From contig NZ_AP025627.1 in NCBI RefSeq assembly GCF_022846435.1, positions 3,196,001-3,260,000 on the forward strand: a DNA stretch of 64,000 nucleotides, in the 5' to 3' direction. Of this stretch, positions 1 through 9,107 are shown piece after piece (the first letter of the stretch is position 1; the number at the start of each line of letters is the position of its first letter). A model generated the notes under the pieces. That model ran no database searches. It was not told the DNA's origin and worked only from the letters and a program-made list of their open reading frames with translations. The position numbers and the translations under genes are program-made. Source of the DNA: Parageobacillus sp. KH3-4 (GTDB lineage: Bacteria; Bacillota; Bacilli; Bacillales; Anoxybacillaceae).

Positions 1-204
1 TTTGGTGGCAGTCGCTTTGATATCCGTACTCGTGACAGGTTGAACCGTCCCAGAACCACTTACTTTCACTTCCAGTTTTCCTCTTTGTACAGAAGCAGTC
101 TGTACCTGCGCCATCGTTGGCTCTTCTTTTCCTTTGGCAAAAAACCATACGCCTCCTCCAATGATTACAATCGCAGCGACGAAAATGACCACCCATTTTT
201 TCAA
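1..204 (-). CDS. Efflux membrane-fusion protein (HlyD/MacA-like), N-terminal part
   Basis: The 68 visible codons begin with TTG at 204, preceded by an AAAGGAG ribosome site. They encode a short basic start, one hydrophobic anchor (roughly residues 4-22) and then a segment ending in VSGSGTVQPV, which is typical of the first strand of periplasmic or extracytoplasmic adaptor subunits of ABC and RND exporters. The rest of the gene lies outside the window. Such proteins sit in the membrane and link an exporter ATPase/permease pair to its substrate path. The partner genes would be beyond the left edge, so the substrate cannot be named. Confidence 0.7.
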   Translation of the reverse strand, partial: MKKWVVIFVAAIVIIGGGVWFFAKGKEEPTMAQVQTASVQRGKLEVKVSGSGTVQPVTSTDIKATATK

Positions 205-236
205 CACCGATTCTCCTTTCTTTATCTATAAGTAAC

Positions 237-509
237 TTAGATAAGCCTATTATGTAGACTGTTTCTTAATTTTTTCTTAACTTTCATCCGAAAAGAAAAA
301 TTGCTGGAAAGTGACGTACGAAAAAAGGTTTCTCCCTCACAAATGACGAGATCTATTTCCAGCAGTCCCTGCTTCATGCCAACGATCATGTTCGCGATGT
401 TTTTCGTATTTTCCATTACTGCTTTGCTCGGATGAAGGCACGGCGTTTTATAGTTGACAACCGTTACCCGCACCGTATCGTTGCTGCTAGAAATATCGCC
501 GTATCCCAT
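237..509 (-). CDS. Small conserved-looking hypothetical protein (90 aa)
   Basis: I do not recognise this family. The ATG at 509 has a strong AAGGAGG site eight bases upstream, which supports a real gene. The product has no signal peptide or membrane helix, has two cysteines far apart and ends in a very basic tail (MKVKKKLRN). It is divergent from the lipoprotein gene at 578, so the roughly 70 bases between them probably hold both promoters. Confidence 0.55.
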   Translation of the reverse strand: MGYGDISSSNDTVRVTVVNYKTPCLHPSKAVMENTKNIANMIVGMKQGLLEIDLVICEGETFFRTSLSSNFSFRMKVKKKLRNSLHNRLI

Positions 510-577
510 ATCGATCTTCCTCCTTGCCTGTTTTGACTGGTATAATAAGTAATATATAAATTAAGGAGGAATGATCG

Positions 578-1360
578 ATGCAATTAACTTGGAAACCATT
601 GATAACCGCCGCCATTGTAATCGCTCTAGCGTCAGGGTGTGGAACGAAAGAAACAAGTGAAGTAAAACAGACAAATCCTTCTAATAATGACGCAGGCCAA
701 ACAGAAACTGCACAATCCGACACAAACACAAACCAAACGGAAACGCCGCAATCGGACCATACAGGACAATCAGGAACATCACAACCTTCTTCTAAAAACG
801 AAAGCAGCTCCTCGGAAAACGGCGCCGCTAACGCAGGAGAAAGCAAACAACAAGAAGCGCGCCCTTCCGAAATGCAATTATCTTATATGGCTGATGGAAA
901 AGAAGTGAAAGAAACTGCCACTTTAAAAACAAGCGATAACCAAGGGTTTTCTTTATATGTGCTAAAAGGTTGGGAACTTGATGCCGAAGAGCCGCATTCC
1001 GATGTGTTGCTGCGCGGTAACAGCTTCATCAGAATCCGCCTTCTTCAAACGGAAGGAAATGAAACAGATTACGCGAAATTAGCAGAAGAACACGCGCAAG
1101 CAGTGTCTTTCGACGCCGTTCGCCAGGATAGCGCAAATCTTCCAGAATCATTGAAAGGAGCTGCTTGGTATACAGCGCACTCGGACAACATGACGGTTCA
1201 TGTCATCGGCACAAGCAAACCTGTTCCTATGCTGGTGATGATTCAAACTCCAAAAGATCAAGAAGAACTTGCGCCTATTTTAGCGATGATCGAAACAATA
1301 CAGAAAACGAATTCGGCTAAGCCGGGCGAAGAAGCAGCGTCAACCAGCTCGTCCAATTAA
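578..1360 (+). CDS. Putative lipoprotein (260 aa)
   Basis: The start has a TTAAGGAGG site. Residues 1-21 form a lipoprotein signal ending in the lipobox ASGC, so the mature protein should be lipid-anchored on the outer face of the membrane. Residues 25-95 are a low-complexity linker rich in Gln, Thr, Ser and Asn. The folded part (about 100-245) has no motif I can name; it contains a GFSLYVLKGW segment seen in small surface lipoproteins of bacilli. The gene stands alone and is followed at once by a strong terminator. Confidence 0.75.
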   Translation: MQLTWKPLITAAIVIALASGCGTKETSEVKQTNPSNNDAGQTETAQSDTNTNQTETPQSDHTGQSGTSQPSSKNESSSSENGAANAGESKQQEARPSEMQLSYMADGKEVKETATLKTSDNQGFSLYVLKGWELDAEEPHSDVLLRGNSFIRIRLLQTEGNETDYAKLAEEHAQAVSFDAVRQDSANLPESLKGAAWYTAHSDNMTVHVIGTSKPVPMLVMIQTPKDQEELAPILAMIETIQKTNSAKPGEEAASTSSSN

Positions 1361-1372
1361 ATATTTTTCAAA

Positions 1373-1412
1373 AAACAAGATCCCGTTTTCATGCAGAAAC
1401 GGGATCTTGTTT
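1373..1412 (+). terminator. Rho-independent terminator of the lipoprotein gene
   Basis: A 16-bp nearly perfect stem (AACAAGATCCCGTTT and its complement) encloses an 8-base loop. It starts 12 bases after the lipoprotein stop codon. T-rich sequence on the right and A-rich sequence on the left allow it to work in both directions. Confidence 0.85.
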
Positions 1413-1560
1413 GTATAAGATTGATTATTGTGTAAATTTTCGCTCTTGGTCCAGCGAATTTAGATTTTGGGAAAATCAAATTGCTTTTTACGCAAATTCT
1501 CGGACTCAATCAAAGCAAAGGCAGAGGGTTCACAGTAAACATTATCCTTTAAACTTTTAA

Positions 1561-1597
1561 GAGGGGGACAAAATTGGTTAGTTTTGTAATCCCCCTC
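1561..1597. repeat. GC-rich inverted repeat
   Basis: GAGGGGGA and TCCCCCTC flank a shorter ACAAAA/TTTTGT pair, giving a long hairpin in an otherwise gene-free stretch (1413-1652). There is no adjoining T-run, so its role is unclear. It could be the end of a vanished element. Confidence 0.5.
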
Positions 1598-1652
1598 TCA
1601 CCTAAAATCTGATTCCTGCCAAACGGCAGAGTTTGTAATTTTAAAACAACAT

Positions 1653-1806
1653 ATTTCATGTCTTTGGTTAACAATTCCAGTCACAGCAAGTCCTTTTGCG
1701 TTTCCGTTACGCTTTTACCGCTGCTTCAGCCTGCTTATCGATCCCCCCATCAACTTTGGCGTTTAACACCCGTTGAATGCATTCCACCCCTTTCTCTTTA
1801 GACCCT
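1653..1806 (-). pseudogene. Peptidoglycan-binding domain remnant
   Basis: The minus strand reads GSKEKGVECIQRVLN, then AKVDGGIDKQAEAAVKA and a stop, with the domain continuing in another frame (KGLAVTGIVNQ). This matches the three-helix PG_binding_1 fold of cell-wall hydrolases and phage endolysins. It is closely similar to the better-kept copy at 32678-32854 (GSRGKGVERVQREL...). There is no start, no catalytic domain and at least one frameshift, so it is a relic. It lies just outside the yhbH element. Confidence 0.6.
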
Positions 1807-1899
1807 AGAGGGTTACCTGGAGAAGGCACGATAGCCTCCCTTTAAAAAATCCCCTAAGGGTGATTTGCCTATCCTTAAATCCAAGCCCAATCAAAAGAA

Positions 1900-1928
1900 A
1901 ATCTCCTATCATCTGTTCATAGGAGATT
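1900..1928 (-). terminator. yhbH: Terminator after the yhbH C-terminal part
   Basis: A 10-bp perfect stem (AATCTCCTAT/ATAGGAGATT) with a 9-base loop overlaps the yhbH stop codon. On the minus strand it is followed by TTTTCTTTT. Its position marks the original end of the yhbH transcript. Confidence 0.7.
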
Positions 1929-2075
1929 ATACAAATTGCTTACTTTCTTCTTTGCGAAAGAACGTTTTCATCGCATGAAATACATCAGATTTTTGTTTGA
2001 GAACATAATAACGGAATTTCTCATCTTTAATGTTTTTATAAGCAGACATTAGCGTTGAGTGACGGTTGTACTGAT
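1927..2075 (-). CDS. yhbH: YhbH (DUF444 sporulation protein), detached C-terminal part
   Basis: This open frame ends at 1927 and encodes QYN followed by [20 protein letters not shown] and a further 25 residues. There is no start codon with a ribosome site; the frame runs into a stop (TAG) just inside the inserted element. The residues continue exactly where the truncated yhbH at 24022-25035 leaves off (GEVNQYN), so the two pieces are one gene separated by 21.95 kb. The last 45 residues of YhbH are encoded only here. Joining at the shared 11-bp core gives an uninterrupted 385-residue protein. Confidence 0.9.
2065..2075. other. Attachment site core, left end of the yhbH element
   Basis: GTTGTACTGAT is identical to 24016-24026. 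Outside the core (below 2065) is yhbH coding sequence. Inside it (2076-2097) is an arm that is an imperfect inverted repeat of the arm at 23999-24015. The centre of symmetry falls on the dinucleotide TG at 2072-2073, the likely crossover point for a large serine recombinase. Confidence 0.85.
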
Positions 2076-2343
2076 ACAACTATATTCCCTATACACTTCT
2101 GTGTATTAATAACAGCCAATAAAATTATATGTGCGGTATGGAATATTTACTTTCACAGGATAGTAATATATTTTTAAAATCCTTATTTCGCCAATACGAA
2201 AGACCCTTGTTTTCAAAAAAAAATGCATGTTCTATTCATTTTGTAGTCAATTTGATGTCCACGTGGTCAAGAAGTCCAGAGTTTTTACTCCGCCCTCTTT
2301 TTTATGAACAAACATAGCCTGTCAAAGCAAGCAAGCCTATTTG

Positions 2344-3404
2344 CTATTCTAAACTAAACCAGAGTTCATCCTCCCAATCACGTTGCCATACAATTAACGG
2401 TGTATCATCTTCATCTACTAAGAAGGCCACCCATCCTTCAACTTCTCCGCCTTTATACACATTCGCTGATAACTTCGGCTCTGGTTCGATAACGATAGGA
2501 TTCTCGTAAACAACACCTTTACTACTTACTGCCTCGAATTTAGCTGAGTTTATGTCATATGTAGAAAAGGTTTTTCCCTCAAATTCTAATAACTTAAATC
2601 TAAATTTGGCTAATATATATTTTTTTCCAATAGGTGGTTCATCATTAAATATATTCGCCTCTCTAATCATATCCCACGCCAGTTTACCATCAGTTATCAC
2701 ATCGGTTAATTCCATTTCATACTTATGATATCCATTTAACCAGTCATCAGTTTCTACAACCAAGGTTTCTCCAAGTTTCGCCGGACGTTCTTTCGAATTA
2801 ACAGGTACTCTAAACGATGGATCTAAAACACGGGCAAAAAATACGCTAAAGTGCGCTCTGGTAACTGTATTATTCGGCTTAAATGTGCCATCATCATAAA
2901 TCTTCGTAATACCATTCGCCGCTAACGCACTAACATAGCTGTAGAGCATTCCGGAAACATCGGTAATTTTACCGCTATATGTTCCTTTTAAGTTGTATGC
3001 TTCACTAAAGCAATGGCCATATCTGCACGCGAAAGTGCTGCATAAGGTCTAAATGTTTGGCCTTTCGGAAAAATCCCTTCATCAACAACAGCAGCGATCG
3101 CATTATATGCTTCTTTATCTAAATTTTTTATGTCTTTAAATCCCGGATTTGGTCTATTGGACGTATTTAAACCTAATGCTCTTGTAATCATTACCGCTGC
3201 TTGAACACGTTTGACAGGTTCATCTGGCCTAAATGTGCCATCATTATATCCTTTGATGATACCTTTACTGCTTAAAAATTCAATTTCTTTCTTTGCCCAA
3301 TAATCATTCGTCACATCCTTAAACTTTGATGCAGCCTCTGCTTTTGGTGTAAAAAACGCAATTATCAAAGCAAAAATAAGAACAAAACCATAAAACTTCC
3401 TCAT
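2344..3404 (-). pseudogene. S-layer-homology (SLH) domain exported protein, frameshifted
   Basis: The ATG at 3404 has a GGGAG site and begins a Sec signal peptide ending AEA-A. Two SLH repeats follow (FKDVTNDYWAKKEIEFL... and FKDIKNLDKEAYNAIAA...). The frame breaks near 2988 after VKHTT: one extra A in AAGCATACAAC would continue as KAYNLKGTYSGKITDVSG and enter the third SLH repeat at about 2950. The C-terminal part (2344-2800) is a beta-rich DUF4352-like module. SLH repeats bind secondary cell-wall polymer, so this was a surface protein. The single-base lesion could be genuine decay or a sequencing error. Confidence 0.75.
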
Positions 3405-3529
3405 ATCATATCTCCCTTTTATTCCATTTATCTCACAAAATATCAAACAAATTTTGTGTCGAATGATGTCATAAAAATAAAAATCCCCCGCCAAACGGCA
3501 GGGAATAAAGCCAGATTTCCCAGCTCTTA

Positions 3530-3690
3530 AAAGTTATGTTCGTGCTTCTCGTAACTTCGCTTGTAGCTGTTTAATGCCCGTTCGTAAAAATAACTTTCAC
3601 TTTTTCAGCGTTTTATTGGCTTTAACCTCTCTGAATTCACAATTGTGTGTAGCCGCTGCCGTATAATACCCAATAATTCTTTATCAACGG
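3530..3690 (-). pseudogene. Relic of small phage helix-turn-helix gene
   Basis: This stretch is nearly colinear at DNA level with 31922-32090, the intact 80-residue helix-turn-helix gene of the prkA element. Shared blocks encode ELRKAR..., the LKSESLFLR region and the KRLKP region, but frame breaks have destroyed the gene. Its value is as one of several modules common to both intervening elements. Confidence 0.55.
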
Positions 3691-3750
3691 ATATTTCAGG
3701 AACGTTTTCTGGAATGGTCCTTCAGCTTTGATCGGGAGACGGCGCGGGGA

Positions 3751-3867
3751 TTAGTAATAGCACTTCTGATGAATGACGGTGTTGACGATGTCGATGAAGA
3801 CTTTGTCGTCGATCTGGAACGGTTCAGAACAAACGGGACAACGCAGTCTGCCGACAATCTCGAACAT
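3751..3867 (-). CDS. Small CxxC zinc-finger-like phage protein, probably truncated
   Basis: The ATG at 3867 has a very strong GGGAGGTGG site and encodes MFEIVGRLRCPVCSEPFQ and then 20 residues ending HQKCYY before TAA. The pattern CPVC...HQKC is a four-ligand zinc site (CxxC...HxxC). Sequence after the stop (3690-3750) still encodes RRLPIKAEGPFQK, which matches a sister relic at 29695-29830 in the same frame. The TAA therefore probably truncates a longer protein. Confidence 0.5.
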   Translation of the reverse strand: MFEIVGRLRCPVCSEPFQIDDKVFIDIVNTVIHQKCYY

Positions 3868-4169
3868 GGAACCACCTCCCATATTCTTTCCACATAAATA
3901 AAAAATCCCCTGCCAAATGGCAGAGTTCTAGCTTGGCAACAAAATTAACAAGCTGGGAGCCGATGTTTTTTAATGTAATAATACCATTTTACATGAATTA
4001 GATTATTAGCAGTGCAATTAATTAAGTATATATATCTATTAAATAAATGCGGAATTTTCTTATCAGTTGATGAGTTTGTCCAATCTAACTCTTTTTAAGA
4101 GCATACCTTAAAAGTAGGGATCGCAATTAGCCATCCCTCTAATATTCAATAGAAGGAGGGGAAACATCT

Positions 4170-4313
4170 ATGTGTTGGGGATGTGGAAGATATAGCAGTG
4201 CAGGATATGGTGGTGCAGGATATGGAAGCTACGGTGGCGGTGGCTTCAATTTTACGTTGATTGTTGTATTGTTCATTTTATTAATTATTGTAGGAGCTTC
4301 TATTTGGAGCTAA
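4170..4313 (+). CDS. YjcZ-family sporulation peptide (47 aa)
   Basis: The ATG at 4170 follows AGAAGGAGGGG. The product is a Gly/Tyr-rich head (about 28 residues with repeated GYGGAGYG-like units) and a single hydrophobic tail, FTLIVVLFILLIIVGASIWS. That tail is the hallmark of YjcZ/YtrI-like peptides, tiny membrane proteins abundant in bacilli and usually linked to spores. It is followed closely by a second YjcZ gene. It lacks the usual CSC after IIVG. Confidence 0.8.
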   Translation: MCWGCGRYSSAGYGGAGYGSYGGGGFNFTLIVVLFILLIIVGASIWS

Positions 4314-4374
4314 TTAATAAGCCTAACGTGCTTATAAAAACCAGATTGCTTACCATAAATAGGAGGTGTTAGAT

Positions 4375-4458
4375 ATGAGCGCTTTTGCCTTAATTGTCGT
4401 CTTATTTGTCTTACTGATCATTGTAGGATGTTCTTGCACAGGTTTAGGCGGCTATTAA
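4375..4458 (+). CDS. YjcZ-family sporulation peptide (27 aa)
   Basis: The AGGAGG site lies just upstream. The entire product is a hydrophobic segment plus the typical end: MSAFALIVVLFVLLIIVG then CSCTGLGGY. It is one of four such genes in the two elements (4170, 4375, 17182, 33571). It is probably co-transcribed with the gene before it and ends before the terminator at 4526. Confidence 0.8.
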   Translation: MSAFALIVVLFVLLIIVGCSCTGLGGY

Positions 4459-4525
4459 TTCCCCCACAAGGTGACATTCAAACACTTTCTTAGATTTTAA
4501 CAGAAATAGTTGGCTTTGCTTATTG

Positions 4526-4559
4526 AAAAGGACAGATCTTTAATGCTCTGTCCTTTTTT
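4526..4559 (+). terminator. Terminator of the yjcZ pair
   Basis: AAAAGGACAGA pairs with TCTGTCCTTTT around a 10-base loop and runs into TTTTTT. Confidence 0.8.
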
Positions 4560-4731
4560 GAAAATATCTACTTGGACAAACACTTGAGAAGTAAGTCCAT
4601 CATCTAGTGTACCGACTAACGTAAAATCACTGTATCCTGTGTCTCCTATGAGGCACCTTATTCACAAAAGTGGATAAGACTCGTTCATGTACTCCTAGCC
4701 AAAGTCTCCTGTGTAAGAAAGGAGGAATAAA

Positions 4732-4932
4732 GTGGAACATTTAGTTCGAAGATATCAGGGAGAGCCGGTTGAGGTTATAGATCGTTATGGCAGAGTTCAT
4801 AGAGGAGTAATAGACGGAGACCCACCACCAGGAGGAATGTTTCTCCGCACTGGCTTTGGGAGAAGATTTATCCCGTTTTTCTTAATCGCTGCTCTTTTTC
4901 TTTTAAGATTCGGAAGACGGCGCGTTTTCTAA
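4732..4932 (+). CDS. Small Arg-rich membrane protein (66 aa)
   Basis: GTG start with an AAGGAGGAATAA site. Residues 1-45 are hydrophilic and contain DPPPGG. Residues 47-60 (IPFFLIAALFLLRF) form one membrane helix followed by a basic RRRVF tail. I do not recognise a named family, but its position behind the spore-peptide genes suggests a spore-associated role. That is context only. Confidence 0.6.
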   Translation: MEHLVRRYQGEPVEVIDRYGRVHRGVIDGDPPPGGMFLRTGFGRRFIPFFLIAALFLLRFGRRRVF

Positions 4933-5502
4933 ACTAAACTTTGGTTCAACATTTGGAACATCAAAGGTTATGGCATTAAACGTTTCTTAACTTCTCCCTA
5001 ATATTAGTTGATTATGCAGCAAGATTATCCTAAATTATTAAACAAGCATATTAGAAGTCCTGCTTATACAAATCTGTCACCAAATTCGCTGCCAAAAATG
5101 CAGTCACGTGGTCAAGAAGGTCGGGGGCCTACTCCCCGCCTTCTTTTTTTGTCAAAAAGACCTACTTAAAGCGATAAATCCCCTTCTTGAATGCGCGCCT
5201 CGATCATCATTTTGCAGACGCGATGTGGTTTCGTCATCAAGAGAACAGGTTCGATATTGTTGGGAGCGAACAATCCATTTTCTTGATTCCAGGCAACCTT
5301 TCATATCGCTTCTTAAAATCCTCATAGGGAAACGACAGATTTATTGGGTTGCACCGTGTCCATTTAAAAGTGGCATCCTCTCGCCTATTTCAGATAAAAT
5401 TTCTGCTGGTCACTGCCATATGTCATATTATTGCTAAAATTTTTTATATTAGTTCCGATAATAATATTAGCAGAAAAAATTTCTCAAGGATGGTGTCATG
5501 AA
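4933..5502. other. Gene-free interval with a terminator and a repeated motif
   Basis: No convincing gene is visible. The sequence around 5103-5150 (CACGTGGTCAAGAAGG... ending in a terminator) recurs in weaker form at 2259-2310, inside the same element. The stretch 5151-5500 has no ribosome site and only a short open frame that runs through the terminator. Confidence 0.5.
5115..5150 (+). terminator. Strong hairpin terminator
   Basis: AGAAGG-T-CGGGG and CCCCG-CCTTCT form an 11-bp stem with one bulge, followed by seven T. It probably ends transcription from 4732. Confidence 0.75.
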
Positions 5503-6375
5503 GTGGAAAATGTGGAAGAAAAGGAAAAAACGAATGTTGAGAATATAGAGCTATTTGATGCATTTCTAAAAGTGGCCCCATACTTGAACCAACTTGTGCA
5601 TGAAGACATTACGGTCGGAATTTATGACACGGAAAAGTTAATTGTTAATTATCCGGCCAAAACATTCTCTTTAAATGTAAAACCTGGTGATCCTTTACAA
5701 GAAGGCGACATCATCACAAATGCGATCAAACAAAACAAGCTTCTCTCTGCTATTGTTCCAAAGGAGCTTTTTGGTGTTGGCTTAATTGCAAAGGCAATGC
5801 CTATTCATGACCATAACGGTCGTGTTGTAGGCGGTATCGGAATCGGAGTTAATATGGAGAAGGCTATGCAATTATCGGAAATCTCTTCTAATCTTTCGGC
5901 AGTCGTAGAGGAAGTAACTGCAACGATCCAATCAATGGCCGATTCCATCACCGAACTTTCTAATGAAATAAAAACAATTTCAGAAAAGGCTAAAGAAGCA
6001 GCCGAAAATGTTGGTAAAATCGAAGGAATTTCGAATTTGGTAAAAGAAATTGCGGATCGAAGTAATTTGTTAGGACTAAATGCTGCTATTGAAGCTGCAA
6101 GAGCAGGAGAACATGGTAAAGGTTTTTCCATTGTAGCGAATGAGGTACGGAAAATGGCCAACACCTCGAAACAACATGCCGAAGAAATCAATGAAAAAAC
6201 AAACCAAATGAAGAATCTTATTAAGCAGCTGAACGATTTTATTCAATCAGTAAATGAAGAATCTAGCACCCAATCAGCAGCTATTGAAGAGCTGTCTGCT
6301 ACAATGCAAGAAATCAATACAAACATCCAGATGCTTGCAGAAATAGCGAGACAAAATATCGAAATAGAGAAATAA
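5503..6375 (+). CDS. yfmS: Soluble methyl-accepting chemotaxis protein, YfmS-like
   Basis: The 290-residue product has no membrane helix. An N-terminal sensory region (about 1-125) is followed by a short MCP signalling domain whose hairpin tip reads [20 protein letters not shown], the classic receptor tip that contacts CheA and CheW. Length and layout match the soluble chemoreceptor YfmS of B. subtilis. The next gene is a YfmT-like aldehyde dehydrogenase, as in B. subtilis, which supports the assignment. The start is uncertain: GTG at 5503 gives the usual length, while the open frame extends up to TTG at 5431. Both are weakly served by ribosome sites. Confidence 0.75.
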   Translation: MENVEEKEKTNVENIELFDAFLKVAPYLNQLVHEDITVGIYDTEKLIVNYPAKTFSLNVKPGDPLQEGDIITNAIKQNKLLSAIVPKELFGVGLIAKAMPIHDHNGRVVGGIGIGVNMEKAMQLSEISSNLSAVVEEVTATIQSMADSITELSNEIKTISEKAKEAAENVGKIEGISNLVKEIADRSNLLGLNAAIEAARAGEHGKGFSIVANEVRKMANTSKQHAEEINEKTNQMKNLIKQLNDFIQSVNEESSTQSAAIEELSATMQEINTNIQMLAEIARQNIEIEK

Positions 6376-6394
6376 AAATTAGGAGGCTAAGTTC

Positions 6395-7855
6395 ATGGTA
6401 AATTTCAAGTTATTAAATAAGCAATATATCAGTGGAGAATGGAAAGATGGTACTAGCAACAGACAACTGGTAGATTTTAATCCATACAACAATGAAGTTA
6501 TTACAACATTTACATGCGCTAGCTTAAAAGACGTTGATGAAGCCTATCGGTCAGCCAAAGAAGCCCAAAAAAAGTGGCAACATACGAACCCTATTGAAAA
6601 AAGAGCTGTTTTTGAAAACGCGGTAAAATATATTGAAGAGAATAAGGGATCTATTGAAAACATCATTATCGAAGAGCTTGGTGGAACAAAACTGAAAGCA
6701 GCTTTTGAAATTGATCTTGTTATCAATATGATTAAAGAAGCATCTACATATCCTTTTCGAATGGAAGGAAAAATTCTGCCATCACCAGTTGATGGGAAAG
6801 AAAATCGCCTATATCGCATTCCGGTTGGAGTTGTCGGCGTGATTAGTCCTTTTAACTTTCCGTTTTTCCTTTCTATGAAATCGGTCGCTCCCGCATTAGG
6901 AGCAGGGAACGGTGTTGTCCTAAAGCCACATGAACATACACCTATCACCGGTGGAACGCTCATTGCCAAAATTTTTGAAGAAGCAGGTCTGCCAAAAGGT
7001 CTGCTAAATGTTGTTGTAACTGAAATTGAGGAAATTGGCGACGGATTTATTGAACATCCAATTCCAAAGGTTATTTCATTTACAGGTTCGAGTAAAGTTG
7101 GAAAACATATCGGTGAAGTTGCCGGGCGTCATTTGAAAAAAGTCTCATTGGAGCTAGGAGGAAATAGTGTACTGATTGTCCTGGATGATGCTGATATTGA
7201 TCTCGCTGTCAGTGCAGCGGTTTTCAGCCGCTTTACACATCAAGGGCAAATTTGTATGTCAGCGAATCGGATTATCGTTCATGAAAAAGTATATGATGAA
7301 TTTTTAACAAAATATGTACGTAAAGTAGCTAGCTTGAAATGCGGTGATCCAAGAGACCCTGAGACGATTATTGGACCGTTAATGAATGAAAGACAAGTTC
7401 AAATGATTGTCAACCTTATTGAAACAGGCATAAAAGAAGGCGCAACACCTATTTTAAAAGGAGAAGTGAAAGGAAATATTGTGGAACCTGTCATATTTAC
7501 CGATGTTACTCCTGATATGACGATTGCCAAGGAGGAGCTTTTTGGCCCAGTTGTATGCATTATGAAAGTCGAAAATGACCAGCAGGCAATTGAGTATGCT
7601 AACAACAGCGATTTTGGTTTAAGCGGCGCCATCCATACATCCGATATTGAACGCGGCGCGGAGATGGCGAAACAGATTGAAACTGGTATGATTCATATTA
7701 ATGATGGAACCATCAATGATGAACCAATAGTTGCATTTGGCGGAGAAAAAAATTCAGGGTTAGGACGACTCAACGGCTCGTGGAGCTTGGATGCGTTTAC
7801 AACTTTTAAATGGATTTCCATTCAACATACGCCGAGAAAATACCCATATTCGTAA
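6395..7855 (+). CDS. yfmT: Aldehyde dehydrogenase, YfmT (vanillin dehydrogenase)-like
   Basis: 486 residues starting behind TTAGGAGG. Family motifs are all present: the Rossmann GSSKVG loop near residue 230, the general base Glu in LELGGN (about 253) and the catalytic Cys in GQICMS (about 288). The enzyme oxidises an aldehyde to the acid with NAD(P). The pairing with a YfmS-like soluble receptor 19 bp upstream mirrors yfmS-yfmT of B. subtilis, where YfmT acts on vanillin-type aromatic aldehydes. Substrate here is inferred from that pairing. The gene is intact cargo of the yhbH element. Confidence 0.85.
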   Translation: MVNFKLLNKQYISGEWKDGTSNRQLVDFNPYNNEVITTFTCASLKDVDEAYRSAKEAQKKWQHTNPIEKRAVFENAVKYIEENKGSIENIIIEELGGTKLKAAFEIDLVINMIKEASTYPFRMEGKILPSPVDGKENRLYRIPVGVVGVISPFNFPFFLSMKSVAPALGAGNGVVLKPHEHTPITGGTLIAKIFEEAGLPKGLLNVVVTEIEEIGDGFIEHPIPKVISFTGSSKVGKHIGEVAGRHLKKVSLELGGNSVLIVLDDADIDLAVSAAVFSRFTHQGQICMSANRIIVHEKVYDEFLTKYVRKVASLKCGDPRDPETIIGPLMNERQVQMIVNLIETGIKEGATPILKGEVKGNIVEPVIFTDVTPDMTIAKEELFGPVVCIMKVENDQQAIEYANNSDFGLSGAIHTSDIERGAEMAKQIETGMIHINDGTINDEPIVAFGGEKNSGLGRLNGSWSLDAFTTFKWISIQHTPRKYPYS

Positions 7856-7979
7856 TCATGATAGAGCCGGTATCCGTCGTCCACTAAATGAGCAAATCGC
7901 TCATAACTCTTTTGATACACAAAGGGTTATAAAAGCTGGAGAGCTTTTTCTTTCAGCTTGTCAACAAAGCCAAAAGCTC

Positions 7980-8008
7980 AGCCCTTCTCCGATGAGAAGG
8001 GCTTTTAA
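7980..8008 (+). terminator. Terminator after yfmT
   Basis: AGCCCTTCTC-cgat-GAGAAGGGCT is a perfect 10-bp stem followed by a T-rich run. It lies 125 bp after the aldehyde dehydrogenase stop. Confidence 0.85.
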
Positions 8009-8098
8009 TTTTTGCTTTCAAGTGATTAATAACATGTTACAATTGGTTCAGCACAGTTACATAAAAAAGAAGGTGCGGTGATTAAATGTCAATAAGAT

Positions 8099-9107
8099 GG
8101 TGCTGCAAAACTAGAGTAAAAACTCGAAGTTATGCATAAGGATACAGCATAACACATGCAGTAAATATCGATGAAATCCATACCATCGCGGCTGTTCCAC
8201 CCCGTCACTTTTTAACTCATTAAATACCCGTTCTATCTCGCGGCGAAGTCCAAACAGCCATTGGCCAAATCTCGTTTTCAAAAAGACAGGAACAACCCGT
8301 CCATAGGCATCTTTTCGCTCCTCGCTATTGCGGCGGTTGATAGGGGAAATGAATAGGATTCCTGACTGCTCTGCAGTTTGACGAACCTTTTCGCTGTCAT
8401 ACGCGGCATCGCCCAATACCAATTCGATATCCCACTGCTTTAAAGAAACAAGCAATTCTGGTGCTACTGCCGCATCATTTCGATTTGCGGTGGTCAACAC
8501 ATGAGATAAAATGATTCCCTCGGCAGTAGTGCACAGATGGAGCTTATATCCTTTAAACCAGTGATATCGGGTGGACACTCCCCACTTTGCCTGTGAATCG
8601 TAAAGACTGCTTCGAAGGGCCGTGCTGTCGATCAGCACGATTTGCGGATAACGTACTTCTAGATCTTTGAGCAGCTGTGCATGAAAAACAGGAAATCCTT
8701 GTTCCCTAAACCACTTCGCCGCACGGGAAAACGTAGAAAGGTGAGGGACTTCACCAAGCCCACAGGCCCGTTGAAAACAGCGAAAACGCTGCAGAATGCG
8801 CACTAATTTTCGCAAGGAATCAATGGAAAAATAGGTTTTCAAAAAGAAACATTTCAACAACGATTTTTTCGATACTGGCGGCCTTCCTGTCACATACGAT
8901 GTTTCCGGCAACGACAGCGAGTCGATATATCGAAATAAGGATGCTAAAAGTGGATCAATTTCATAAGGCCATGCATGTTCGTTGTTTAAATTGGAAATCA
9001 TGATAGTGTCCACCCCTTGGAGAGTTGTTTTTTGGTCACTGTATATGATTTCCAAGGTGGTGGATTTTTTATGTGTATTTATGCATTCGTTATACGTTTT
9101 GCAACAC
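8099..9107 (-). mobile_element. Insertion sequence with IS4/IS5-type transposase
   Basis: The ends are imperfect inverted repeats: GTGCTGCAAAAC at the left (8100) and GTGTTGCAAAAC read inward from 9107. One DDE transposase gene fills the element. No matching target duplication is seen, in line with a deletion in the host gene. Confidence 0.7.
8111..9001 (-). CDS. DDE transposase (IS4/IS5 superfamily)
   Basis: 296 residues from ATG 9001, which has a CAAGGGGTGG site. An N-terminal helix-turn-helix-like region (about 1-95) with the TGRPPVSKKSLLKCFF segment precedes the RNase-H-like catalytic core. Acidic residues sit in VLIDSTALR, LVLGDAAYDSE and REIERVFNELKS. It appears intact, so the copy may still be mobile. 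The open frame extends 18 codons further up, without a ribosome site. Confidence 0.85.
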   Translation of the reverse strand: MISNLNNEHAWPYEIDPLLASLFRYIDSLSLPETSYVTGRPPVSKKSLLKCFFLKTYFSIDSLRKLVRILQRFRCFQRACGLGEVPHLSTFSRAAKWFREQGFPVFHAQLLKDLEVRYPQIVLIDSTALRSSLYDSQAKWGVSTRYHWFKGYKLHLCTTAEGIILSHVLTTANRNDAAVAPELLVSLKQWDIELVLGDAAYDSEKVRQTAEQSGILFISPINRRNSEERKDAYGRVVPVFLKTRFGQWLFGLRREIERVFNELKSDGVEQPRWYGFHRYLLHVLCCILMHNFEFLL